DNA from: Chloroflexota bacterium
Lineage (GTDB): Bacteria > Chloroflexota > Dehalococcoidia > SM23-28-2 > RBG-16-64-32
Direction of reading: 5' to 3'
Assembly: GCA_005882715.1 (NCBI GenBank)
Contig: VBEI01000155.1
Location: forward strand, 1 to 7,036
Length of the DNA: 7,036 nt
Each line of letters begins with the position of its first letter. Position 1 is the stretch's first letter. The notes below the pieces were generated by a model. That model was given only the letters and a program-made list of their open reading frames with translations. It was not told the DNA's origin and did no database searches. Shown here piece after piece: positions 1 through 4,930 of the stretch. Made by a program: the position numbers and the translations under genes.

Positions 1-853
1 CGAGATGCCAGAGCGCCGAGCCGATGCTACTCCAGGTGGTGTCGATGCCGGCGAGGAGCAGGAGGAAAGACGTGCCGAGAACGTGCGTCTCCGGCACCGG
101 CTGGCCGTCTACCTCGGCGCTCAGGAGGTACGTGATGAGGTCGTCTTTCGGGTTCTGCTTGTGCTCCTGGATGCGGTCCCAGAGGTACAGGAAGATCATT
201 CGCCCCGCCTCGCCGCCGATCTCGGCGTTCTGTAGGCCGAACTCGAGGAAGCCGCGCACCCAGTCAGTGAAGGTGTTCGACATCTCTTTCGGGATGCCCA
301 GCATGCTGGCGATGATGCGCGGGGGGATCTGCTGCGCGTAGTCTGCCGCCGCGTCGCAGCGGCCCTTATCACTGAAGCCGTCGATCAACGAGCGGCACAG
401 CTCGCGCGTTTCCGGCTCCCACTTCGCGATCGCCTGGACAGAGAACGGCGAGAGCAGGAGGCGCCGCGCCCAGGTGTGCATCGGCGGGTCGGACGTGATC
501 GGCGGGGCCCCGACCTCATAGTTCTGCAGGGCTTCCGGGATGTCCATCGCTTCGTCGCCGGCGTTGTCTCCGGCGCCCATCGGCGCAACGAGGACGTCGC
601 GGGACGAGAAGTGCTGGAAGTCCTGCGCGATGGCGAAGAGGTCGGCATAGCGGGTCGGCATCCAGGAGCCGCCCCAGCGCTCGGTGTGAGCGATCGGGCA
701 CTTCTCGCGCAGCTCGTCCCAGACCGGGAACGGGTCCTTGATGTAATCGCGAGCGAAGATATCGTAATCGCTCGCCCAGTCCCTTACCTCCTGGGTCGTT
801 CCGTTGCCATTCGTTTTGGGCGCGGTTGTTTCCTTCTCCTGCTCGAGGGTCAC
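1..853 (-). CDS. Cytochrome P450, N-terminal part (cut by left window edge)
   Basis: Soluble bacterial-type cytochrome P450 monooxygenase; substrate unknown. About 284 residues are visible. Seen: the helix-C region around residues 121-137 reads SDPPMHTWARRLLLSPF (the family's heme-propionate HxxxR-type motif, H126), and the I-helix oxygen-activation motif AGIDTT lies at residues 268-273 (bases 35-52). The heme-ligand Cys loop (FGxGxHxCxG) would lie beyond the left edge, so completeness cannot be judged. There is no signal peptide or membrane anchor, as in cytosolic bacterial P450s that use separate ferredoxin or flavodoxin partners. The start is GTG at 851-853, chosen because a perfect AAGGAGG sits 7 nt upstream (861-867) below a good promoter. 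The first ~20 residues are polar and low-complexity. The sequence does not place it in a CYP family. The identification is confident; the function is open. Confidence 0.93.
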   Translation of the reverse strand, partial: MTLEQEKETTAPKTNGNGTTQEVRDWASDYDIFARDYIKDPFPVWDELREKCPIAHTERWGGSWMPTRYADLFAIAQDFQHFSSRDVLVAPMGAGDNAGDEAMDIPEALQNYEVGAPPITSDPPMHTWARRLLLSPFSVQAIAKWEPETRELCRSLIDGFSDKGRCDAAADYAQQIPPRIIASMLGIPKEMSNTFTDWVRGFLEFGLQNAEIGGEAGRMIFLYLWDRIQEHKQNPKDDLITYLLSAEVDGQPVPETHVLGTSFLLLLAGIDTTWSSIGSALWHL

Positions 854-860
854 CGGCGTT

Positions 861-867
861 CCTCCTT
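861..867 (-). promoter_or_regulatory. Shine-Dalgarno AAGGAGG deciding the P450 GTG start
   Basis: The minus-strand sequence AAGGAGG is a perfect anti-16S match 7 nt before a GTG codon (853-851). No in-frame ATG lies nearby, so this site decides the non-ATG start of the P450. Confidence 0.8.
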
Positions 868-880
868 CGGCTGTAAGCGC

Positions 881-909
881 AACCTATCGCTTCGCTCCCG
901 ATCTGTCAA
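881..909 (-). promoter_or_regulatory. Sigma70-type promoter of the P450 gene
   Basis: Reading the minus strand, TTGACA (909-904, perfect -35) is followed by a 17-nt spacer and TAGGTT (886-881, -10 with three of six consensus bases including T1, A2 and T6). Transcription would start near 874, giving a leader of about 20 nt that contains the AAGGAGG site. The weak -10 beside a perfect -35 and two upstream palindromes suggests a regulated promoter (inference). Confidence 0.65.
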
Positions 910-917
910 TATATTAA

Positions 918-933
918 TTTAGCACGCGCTAAA
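918..933. promoter_or_regulatory. Palindrome TTTAGC-N4-GCTAAA, candidate operator
   Basis: TTTAGCACGCGCTAAA has perfect 6-bp arms around a 4-nt centre. It lies 8 bp upstream of the P450 -35 box, centred about 52 bp upstream of the predicted start of transcription. Size and symmetry suit a dimeric helix-turn-helix regulator such as a TetR-family protein, common regulators of P450 genes, but no regulator gene is visible in the window. It could also be chance in an AT-rich patch. Confidence 0.5.
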
Positions 934-935
934 AC

Positions 936-951
936 TGTGATCCAGGTCACA
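936..951. promoter_or_regulatory. CRP/FNR-type site TGTGA-N6-TCACA upstream of the P450
   Basis: TGTGATCCAGGTCACA matches both half-sites of the classical CRP consensus exactly, and the symmetry extends one base further on each side (CTGTGA...TCACAG). Its centre (943.5) is about 70 bp upstream of the predicted P450 transcription start, close to a class I activator position. It overlaps the TGA stop (947-949) of the upstream minus-strand gene. Which CRP-family protein binds it is unknown. Confidence 0.6.
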
Positions 952-1639
952 GAACGAGGGGCGACTCATCATGTTCGTCGGAGGCGGCGACCGTACTGGT
1001 CTTGTCCGGCTCAGGGTTCGCCTCATCGGCGGCCCCCTCTTCGATCGCCGCCGTGATAACGACGGTCTTGCCTGTCATAGCGCCGATCGCCTCGGCGGCG
1101 TCGAGAGCTCGGTTGAAGCCTTCGTCGATGAGATCATCACGGTTGGCGGAGATAACCTGACCGATCGGCAGGCGCTTTCCGCTCGTCTTGACGAGCAGGA
1201 TGTCCCAGGCGCGCAGGTCGAACGCGGGCCTCGGCAGGTGTGAAGGGACGTCTCCGAGCGCGAAGTCGTCGACTTCAATGCGCTCGATTTTCCAGAACGG
1301 GACCAGCTCGTACGTCCCAAGGCCGAGGCCGAGGACCCCCTGCTGAAAGCGCACTGACTGCTTCTGCCGCTCGACGACAACGGCGGCGCCGATGATCGAG
1401 TAGATGACGCCCATGGCCGAGAGCGGCGCGACGAGGAGGCCCGCGATGAGCATCAGCGCGAGGAGCGTTGTCGAGAGGCTATCGGCGAAGAGCGCGACTG
1501 CGGCGAAGAGCGCAAGCCCCACCGCGAGCCCAATCAGTGGCAAGACGACGGCGCCACGCTCCGGGCGGAGGTCTATCCGGCCCTCGCGCACGATGCAGAC
1601 GCGCCGGTCTAGAGGGATACGACGGGCTTCGGAGGTCAT
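947..1639 (-). CDS. Two-transmembrane protein with probable PH-like cytoplasmic domain
   Basis: Unrecognised membrane protein of 230 residues. Seen: a short basic N-terminus, two hydrophobic segments at about residues 30-52 and 58-88, then a beta-rich stretch (about 88-185) with strands such as AAVVVERQ, VRFQQGVLGLGLGTYELVPF and WKIERIEVDDF, and an acidic, hydrophilic C-tail from about residue 205. Two helices followed by such beta strands resemble bacterial PH-domain membrane proteins (bPH/DUF304-like); this is a fold-level guess. The open frame extends upstream to an ATG at 1795, but that would overlap the divergent Trm112-like gene and its promoter, and the extension is Arg/Ser-rich and non-family-like. 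ATG 1639 is therefore chosen. No Shine-Dalgarno lies close to it; a TACAAT 9 nt upstream suggests a leaderless transcript. The stop overlaps the CRP-type site of the P450. Confidence 0.8.
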   Translation of the reverse strand: MTSEARRIPLDRRVCIVREGRIDLRPERGAVVLPLIGLAVGLALFAAVALFADSLSTTLLALMLIAGLLVAPLSAMGVIYSIIGAAVVVERQKQSVRFQQGVLGLGLGTYELVPFWKIERIEVDDFALGDVPSHLPRPAFDLRAWDILLVKTSGKRLPIGQVISANRDDLIDEGFNRALDAAEAIGAMTGKTVVITAAIEEGAADEANPEPDKTSTVAASDEHDESPLVL

Positions 1640-1648
1640 AGCGGAAAT

Positions 1649-1654
1649 ATTGTA
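1649..1654 (-). promoter_or_regulatory. Possible -10 box for a leaderless transcript of the membrane protein
   Basis: TACAAT on the minus strand (five of six consensus bases) ends 9 nt before ATG 1639, which would put the transcript start at or within about 3 nt of the codon. No convincing -35 is seen at 16-18 nt spacing. The only purine-rich candidate ribosome site (GGGAGAGG, 1657-1664) is 17 nt from the ATG, too far to serve it. Confidence 0.35.
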
Positions 1655-1697
1655 AGCCTCTCCCGACTCGACGGAATTGGCCCTGCGCTCCTTTCGT

Positions 1698-1726
1698 TTG
1701 ACGCGACATGATGCCGTCCGTAGAAT
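1698..1726 (+). promoter_or_regulatory. Sigma70-type promoter of the Trm112-like / membrane protein pair
   Basis: TTGACG (1698-1703), a 17-nt spacer, then TAGAAT (1721-1726): five of six consensus matches in each box. The expected start of transcription is near 1733, just before the GAGG ribosome site (1735-1738) that lies 7 nt before ATG 1746, giving a very short leader. Confidence 0.75.
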
Positions 1727-1745
1727 TGGGCGCTGAGGTTCGGCG

Positions 1746-1943
1746 ATGCGCAAGGACAAGGACTTCCTGGACATCCTCGTCTGCCCGATGGACAAGGCGC
1801 CTCTGGAGCTGACGGTCGAGGAAGAGACCGGCGATGAGGTGATCCGAGGCTACTTCACGTGCACGAACTGCTCGGAGCGCTATCCTATCGAAGACCGAAT
1901 CCCCAACTTCCTGCCGCCTGACATGCGTAAGGCGGCAACCTAA
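1746..1943 (+). CDS. Trm112 / UPF0434 (YcaR-like) zinc-ribbon-like protein
   Basis: A 65-residue protein of the Trm112p-like family. Eukaryotic and archaeal members are obligate partners that stabilise methyltransferases acting on tRNA, rRNA and release factors; the role of bacterial members is largely undefined. Seen: LDILVCPMDKAPLEL at residues 8-22, the core TCTNC (C39, C42), and the family's YPIxDxIPNFLP ending at residues 46-57. The metal site looks incomplete: C13, C39 and C42 are present, but the second position of the usual CPxC pair is D16. Length is typical. The start ATG has GAGG 7 nt upstream below a good promoter. The stop is 9 nt before the next gene, so the two are probably co-transcribed. 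Confidence 0.9.
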   Translation: MRKDKDFLDILVCPMDKAPLELTVEEETGDEVIRGYFTCTNCSERYPIEDRIPNFLPPDMRKAAT

Positions 1944-1952
1944 AGGAGCCCG

Positions 1953-2192
1953 ATGGACAGATCGCAGAGGACGGGCCTGATCATCATGATCGCCTCGGGC
2001 TTTGCCGCCGTCTTCTTTCTCTGGGCTATCCTTCGGCGGAGCTACATGGCGGTCGCTCTGCCGGTGATGAGCGCTATCGCCGCTGTCGCCGCACTCGCCT
2101 TCTGGATCGGCTGGACAATGTTCACCGCTGAGAACGAGGAGTTAGAGGAGCTAGAGGAAGAGCTGGTCGAAGAGATGGCCGCCGAGCGCTAG
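1953..2192 (+). CDS. Small two-helix membrane protein with Glu-rich tail
   Basis: Hypothetical 79-residue protein. Seen: two hydrophobic segments at about residues 7-27 and 31-56, separated by a short RRS turn, then a strongly acidic heptad-like tail (residues 59-79, many EELEELEE-type repeats) that could form a coiled coil or a charged interaction surface. With a basic N-terminus and basic turn, the topology is uncertain. The start is supported by AAAGGAG at 1942-1948, which overlaps the stop codon of the Trm112-like gene, so translation is probably coupled. The family is not recognised. The composition argues for a real protein: clear helix periodicity and no Arg/Ser-rich shadow signature. 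Confidence 0.8.
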   Translation: MDRSQRTGLIIMIASGFAAVFFLWAILRRSYMAVALPVMSAIAAVAALAFWIGWTMFTAENEELEELEEELVEEMAAER

Positions 2193-2201
2193 GGACTCAG
2201 C

Positions 2202-2222
2202 GTCAGCTATCAGCTGTCAGCT
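2202..2222. repeat. Three tandem heptamers RTCAGCT in a convergent gap
   Basis: Three head-to-tail units GTCAGCT, ATCAGCT and GTCAGCT, preceded by a partial unit (CTCAGC, 2196-2201), lie between the stop of the small membrane protein and the end of folK. The units contain the AGCT palindrome and could fold weakly, but no T-run follows, so it is not a standard intrinsic terminator. Role unknown. Confidence 0.6.
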
Positions 2223-2245
2223 AACGGTCAACAGGCACTACCGAG

Positions 2246-2776
2246 CTATAGGCGGACCCGGCCTTCCTGCCCGACGACGCCGTCCCATCCGGCATCTTTG
2301 ACACGCCTTACTCCTCTGGTATCGACTGCCTGAGCTAGCTTGGCGACGCTCTCGTTTCGTCGCGGCTCGCGGGCATCGGGCGCAAGTTCGGCCAGCGGAA
2401 CGAGGACGAAGGCACGCTCCGCCAGCCGCGGGTGCGGCACCTCCAGCTCATCTCCCTGGAGGATGCGATCTTCGTATAGTAGGATGTCGAGATCGATCGG
2501 CCTCGGTCCCCAGCGCTCTGCGCCGGGCCGGCGTCCAATCTCATGCTCGAGGGTCTTGAGGAAGCGGAGGAGCGATTCCGGTTCGAGGCCGGTCTCGATA
2601 AGACAGACGGCGTTGTAGAACGCGGGCTGCTCTTCTTCTGATCCGACCGGAGCCGTCTCGTAGAGTGACGATACCGCCTCGACGCGCGCCATGCGAGTAA
2701 GGCCGCTCAACGCCATGCGCAGGTTCGCCTCGCGGTTGCCGGTGTTAGCGCCGAGGCCGATGTAGGCGGTCGCCAT
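2246..2776 (-). CDS. folK: 6-hydroxymethyl-7,8-dihydropterin pyrophosphokinase (HPPK)
   Basis: Transfers pyrophosphate from ATP to 6-hydroxymethyl-7,8-dihydropterin, making the substrate of dihydropteroate synthase (folate biosynthesis, cytosol). Seen in 176 residues: N-terminal AYIGLGANTGNR (4-15), SLYETAPVG (37-45), FYNAV (53-57), and the HPPK signature RWGPRPIDLDILLY at 88-101, with the two magnesium-binding aspartates D95 and D97. HPRLxERxFVLVPLxEL follows, as in the family. The C-terminal ~15 residues are a slightly long tail. The start ATG 2776 gives the classical N-terminus; an upstream ATG at 2863 would add an Arg-rich extension inside the neighbouring gene and is rejected. Its ATG shares one base with the stop of the thioesterase gene (TGATG), implying translational coupling in the folP operon. 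Confidence 0.96.
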   Translation of the reverse strand: MATAYIGLGANTGNREANLRMALSGLTRMARVEAVSSLYETAPVGSEEEQPAFYNAVCLIETGLEPESLLRFLKTLEHEIGRRPGAERWGPRPIDLDILLYEDRILQGDELEVPHPRLAERAFVLVPLAELAPDAREPRRNESVAKLAQAVDTRGVRRVKDAGWDGVVGQEGRVRL

Positions 2777-3192
2777 CAGCCGTCGCGGTTCGAGATCGCA
2801 AAAGTGAAGCGCCCTTTTGCGATTAGCTCGCCGTCGGCGACGCGGCGAGCCTCTGCCTCGCAAAATGCGACGGAGCGGCGCAGCTTGAGGACGCGGCCCT
2901 CGACGATCAGCTCATCGCCGGGCCGCGCGGCAGAGATGAGCGCGACGTTCATGTCGACGGTGGCGTGTGGGTTGTCCCGCCTCATCCGCTCGCCGCGCAG
3001 GCGTCCAAGCGCGACGGCCGCCGCTGAGTCCATCACCGTCGCGACGACGCCGCCGTGCATTACGCCGTTGGGGTTGGTGTGTCGGTCGTCCAGCGTAAGA
3101 GAAAGGCGAGAATAGCCTTCCTGCGCCTCCTCTACCCGCGCGCCGACGAGCTCAACAAACGGGACGCGGATATGCTGCCACTCGCTGGTCAT
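2776..3192 (-). CDS. PaaI-like hotdog-fold thioesterase
   Basis: 138-residue acyl-CoA thioesterase-like protein of the PaaI/4HBT hotdog superfamily; the substrate is not predictable. Seen: the hallmark N42-G43...H46-G47-G48 (NPNGVMHGGV) followed by the hotdog helix with D55 at the position of the catalytic acid, then beta strands TVDMNVALISAARPGDELIVEGRVLKLRRSV-type typical of the fold. Length is usual for the family. It lies between folP and folK with both junctions overlapping: its ATG overlaps the folP stop as ATGA, and its TGA overlaps the folK start as TGATG. It must therefore be expressed with them, although it has no known step in folate synthesis. It may be a hitchhiking housekeeping gene, or act on an unknown thioester. 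Confidence 0.93.
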   Translation of the reverse strand: MTSEWQHIRVPFVELVGARVEEAQEGYSRLSLTLDDRHTNPNGVMHGGVVATVMDSAAAVALGRLRGERMRRDNPHATVDMNVALISAARPGDELIVEGRVLKLRRSVAFCEAEARRVADGELIAKGRFTFAISNRDG

Positions 3193-4055
3193 GGTCCGGG
3201 AGCTTCGGGTATCCAGTCGCGAACCACCGCATCGGCCATGCGCGCGACGCGGGCCATCTGTTTGACGTCGTGGACGCGGACGACGTCGACGCCGTTGGCG
3301 ATGGCAATCGCGACAGTCGCGGCCGTCCCTTCGAGGCGGTCTTCCACTGGCAAGCCGCCGAGCACGTTGCCGATCGTCGACTTACGCGAGGTGCCGATCA
3401 GGATCGGGCGGCCGAGGACGCGCAATTCGCCGAGGCGGCGTAGCATCTCGAGCGCCTGCTCGTCCTTCCAGCCGAAGTTGAAGCCGGGATCGACGATGAT
3501 CTGCTCTTCCGCTAACCCCTGTTCTCGCGCAACGCGTACGCTCTCCAGCAGGCCAGCCACGATGTTGCCGACTGTGTCGTGGAATTCCCGACCGCGGTGG
3601 TTGTACATGGCGATCGCCGGGACTCCGGCCTCAGCGGCGACCCGGGCGATCTCCGGCTCGCGCAGGAAACCTTGGACATCATTCACGAGCGTCGCACCGG
3701 CTTCAATCGCGGCCCTCGCGACTTCGGCCTTGTACGTGTCGATGCTGATCGGGCGGTCCAGCTCGCGGGCAAGGCGTTCGATGACCGGAATGACCCGCCT
3801 CATCTCTTCGTCCGCTGATACTTCGGCGGAGCCAGGGCGCGTGGACTCGCCTCCGACGTCGATGATGTCCGCCCCGTCCTCCCGCATCTGGAGAGCCTGC
3901 CCTACCGCCGCGTCGGTGTTGTCGCCGATGCCGTCGCCGGAGAAGGAATCCGGGGTGACGTTAACGATCCCCATCACATACGTACGCTCGCCCCAGCGGA
4001 ACTCGCGTCCGCCAATGGTGATCGACGTGGGTGTTTGGGCGGTCGGCGTTCTCAC
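3189..4055 (-). CDS. folP: Dihydropteroate synthase
   Basis: Condenses 6-hydroxymethyl-7,8-dihydropterin pyrophosphate with p-aminobenzoate to give dihydropteroate; it is the sulfonamide target (known for the family). Seen in the 288-residue form: MGIVNVTPDSFSGDG (28-42), DVGGESTRPG (66-75), SIDTYK with D106, NDV at 125-127, DPGFNFGW (189-196, where families usually have DPGxGFGK), GTSRKS (221-226) and RVHDV (260-264). All pterin- and phosphate-binding landmarks are present. Start: an ATG at 4079 would give 296 residues, but it overlaps the start codon of the divergent rhodanese gene and has no ribosome site. GTG 4055 lies 7 nt after a TATTAT -10 box and is preferred as a leaderless start, though the choice is not certain. 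First gene of the folP-thioesterase-folK operon. Confidence 0.95.
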   Translation of the reverse strand: MRTPTAQTPTSITIGGREFRWGERTYVMGIVNVTPDSFSGDGIGDNTDAAVGQALQMREDGADIIDVGGESTRPGSAEVSADEEMRRVIPVIERLARELDRPISIDTYKAEVARAAIEAGATLVNDVQGFLREPEIARVAAEAGVPAIAMYNHRGREFHDTVGNIVAGLLESVRVAREQGLAEEQIIVDPGFNFGWKDEQALEMLRRLGELRVLGRPILIGTSRKSTIGNVLGGLPVEDRLEGTAATVAIAIANGVDVVRVHDVKQMARVARMADAVVRDWIPEAPGP

Positions 4056-4059
4056 GCCG
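4044..4059. promoter_or_regulatory. Inverted repeat CGGCGT-N4-ACGCCG in the folP/rhodanese divergent promoter
   Basis: Perfect 6-bp arms around TCTC. It lies just upstream of the shared -10 region, in the spacer position of the rhodanese promoter, and overlaps the preferred folP GTG start (4053-4055). It could be an operator controlling both directions, or a chance GC-rich palindrome within the folP coding sequence if translation starts at ATG 4079. Confidence 0.35.
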
Positions 4060-4061
4060 CG

Positions 4062-4068
4062 TATAATA
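4062..4068. promoter_or_regulatory. Overlapping divergent -10 boxes (TATAATA) for the rhodanese and folP genes
   Basis: The plus strand reads a perfect TATAAT (4062-4067), 10 nt before ATG 4078 of the rhodanese. The minus strand reads TATTAT (4068-4063), 7 nt before GTG 4055 of folP. Both spacings predict leaderless or nearly leaderless mRNAs, and neither start has a Shine-Dalgarno. No good -35 is seen in either direction. It looks like a bidirectional promoter sharing one near-symmetric -10 element. Confidence 0.55.
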
Positions 4069-4077
4069 GCAGCCGCC

Positions 4078-4917
4078 ATGGCTGGCCGGTCGTCTGGATT
4101 CGCGCACCCCGAGCTGTTGGCCGAGACAGATTGGCTCGCCGAACGTCTGGGCGACCCTTCGATCCGGATCGTTGACTGCGACGAATTGCCGGCCTACCAG
4201 CGGCTTCACATCAAGGGCGCCATCGGGCTGCGAGTTCACCACTACCTGAAGGGCGAAGATGACACTTACCTCATGGGCCCCGATCAGTTCGCGGAAACGA
4301 TGTCCAAGCACGGCATCGGGAGCGAGCAGACGGTTGTGGCCTACGATGGGATGGGCGGGCTATATGCCGCGCGGCTCTGGTGGGCCCTCGATCACTACGG
4401 ACATACGAACGCAAAGGTGCTCAACGGCGGCTTTCGGAAGTGGTTCGAGGAAGCTCGCCCCGTCACGGCAGAGCAACCGCATGTTGAGCGCGCAAAGTTT
4501 GAGGTCCGCCCGGGCGCCGGCCGCCTTTGCCGGATCGATGAAATGCGTGACTCCATCGGCCGCGACGACACCGTCATCTGGGATGTGCGTTCCCGCGCGG
4601 AATACACCGGCGAGGACCCACGCCAGAACAACCACGGCGGGCACATCCCGGGCGCGGTGCACCTGGAGTGGCTCGACCTGACTCAGCCGCCTGCGCACTC
4701 CGGAATCCTGCTGCCGCCGGAAGACATGCGCGCGAAGCTGGAGGCAGCCGGAATTACGCCGGAGAAGCAGGTCCTCGTCCACTGACAGGCAGGCATCCGT
4801 GCGGCGCACGGCACGTTCATCCTCAGGCTGCTCGGCTACGACCGTGCCAAGAACTACGACGCCTCCTGGAACGAGTGGGGCAATCGGGCCGACACACCAA
4901 TAATCAGCGGCAAGTAG
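4078..4917 (+). CDS. Two-domain rhodanese (thiosulfate/3-mercaptopyruvate sulfurtransferase type), in-frame TGA at catalytic Cys, probable selenoprotein
   Basis: COG2897-type tandem rhodanese, which normally passes sulfane sulfur from thiosulfate or 3-mercaptopyruvate via a cysteine persulfide to an acceptor. Seen: an inactive N-domain (about residues 11-130) with VVAYDGMGGLYAARLWW, where D90 replaces the cysteine as in the family; a second domain (about 140-279) with VIWDVRSRAEYTG and HIPGAVHLEW; then QVLVH directly followed by TGA (4783-4785, residue 236). Reading through gives QAGIRAAHGTFILRLLGYD and ASWNEWGN to TAG 4917. This is the normal active-site loop and C-terminus, with residue 236 at the catalytic cysteine. 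The total of 279 residues is the usual family length; stopping at the TGA leaves 235 residues without an active site. A SECIS-like hairpin follows. TAG lies 13 nt before the next gene. The upstream open frame to 3055 is folP antisense. Alternatives: nonsense mutation or sequence error. Confidence 0.85.
4783..4785 (+). other. In-frame TGA, probable selenocysteine codon (residue 236)
   Basis: The single TGA interrupts an otherwise intact rhodanese frame at the catalytic-loop position (VLVH-TGA-QAGIR; Cys homologues read HCQxGxR or similar). TGA is a normal stop elsewhere in this window (folP, the thioesterase and the PH-like gene end in TGA), so a genome-wide reassignment is unlikely and context-dependent recoding is the better explanation. 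Confidence 0.7.
4797..4811 (+). promoter_or_regulatory. Candidate bacterial SECIS hairpin
   Basis: CCGTGC (4797-4802), loop GGC (4803-4805), GCACGG (4806-4811): a perfect 6-bp, mostly G-C stem inside the coding sequence directly after the TGA. The stem begins 11 nt after the TGA and the loop 17 nt after it. The loop has three bases with G first. Known bacterial SECIS elements sit immediately downstream of UGA, with a small apical loop carrying a G in its first two bases at about 16-37 nt, so the geometry fits near the short end. A weaker lower stem (AGG 4791-4793 with CCT 4821-4823) is possible. Confidence 0.6.
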
Positions 4918-4930
4918 CGGGCGAAGGCAC

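Noticed and set aside
476..922. Plus-strand open frame of 148 codons opposite the P450
   Set aside because: It is the antisense shadow of a clear P450 with promoter, ribosome site and family motifs on the other strand.
1640..1795. N-terminal extension of the PH-like membrane protein to ATG 1795
   Set aside because: It would overlap the divergent promoter and the first 50 bases of the Trm112-like gene; the added 52 residues are Arg/Ser-rich and unlike a domain or signal peptide.
2777..2863. N-terminal extension of folK to ATG 2863
   Set aside because: It lies inside the thioesterase gene, is Arg-rich, and HPPK proteins begin at the ATAYIGLGAN segment.
3055..4077. Long upstream extension of the rhodanese reading frame (341 codons before ATG 4078)
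   Set aside because: It runs antisense through all of folP, with Arg/Ser/Thr-rich shadow composition; rhodanese homology begins only after ATG 4078, which also has a TATAAT box upstream.
4783..4785. Genome-wide reassignment of TGA as a sense codon
   Set aside because: Other genes in the window use TGA as their natural stop at positions that match family lengths, and only one gene has an internal TGA.
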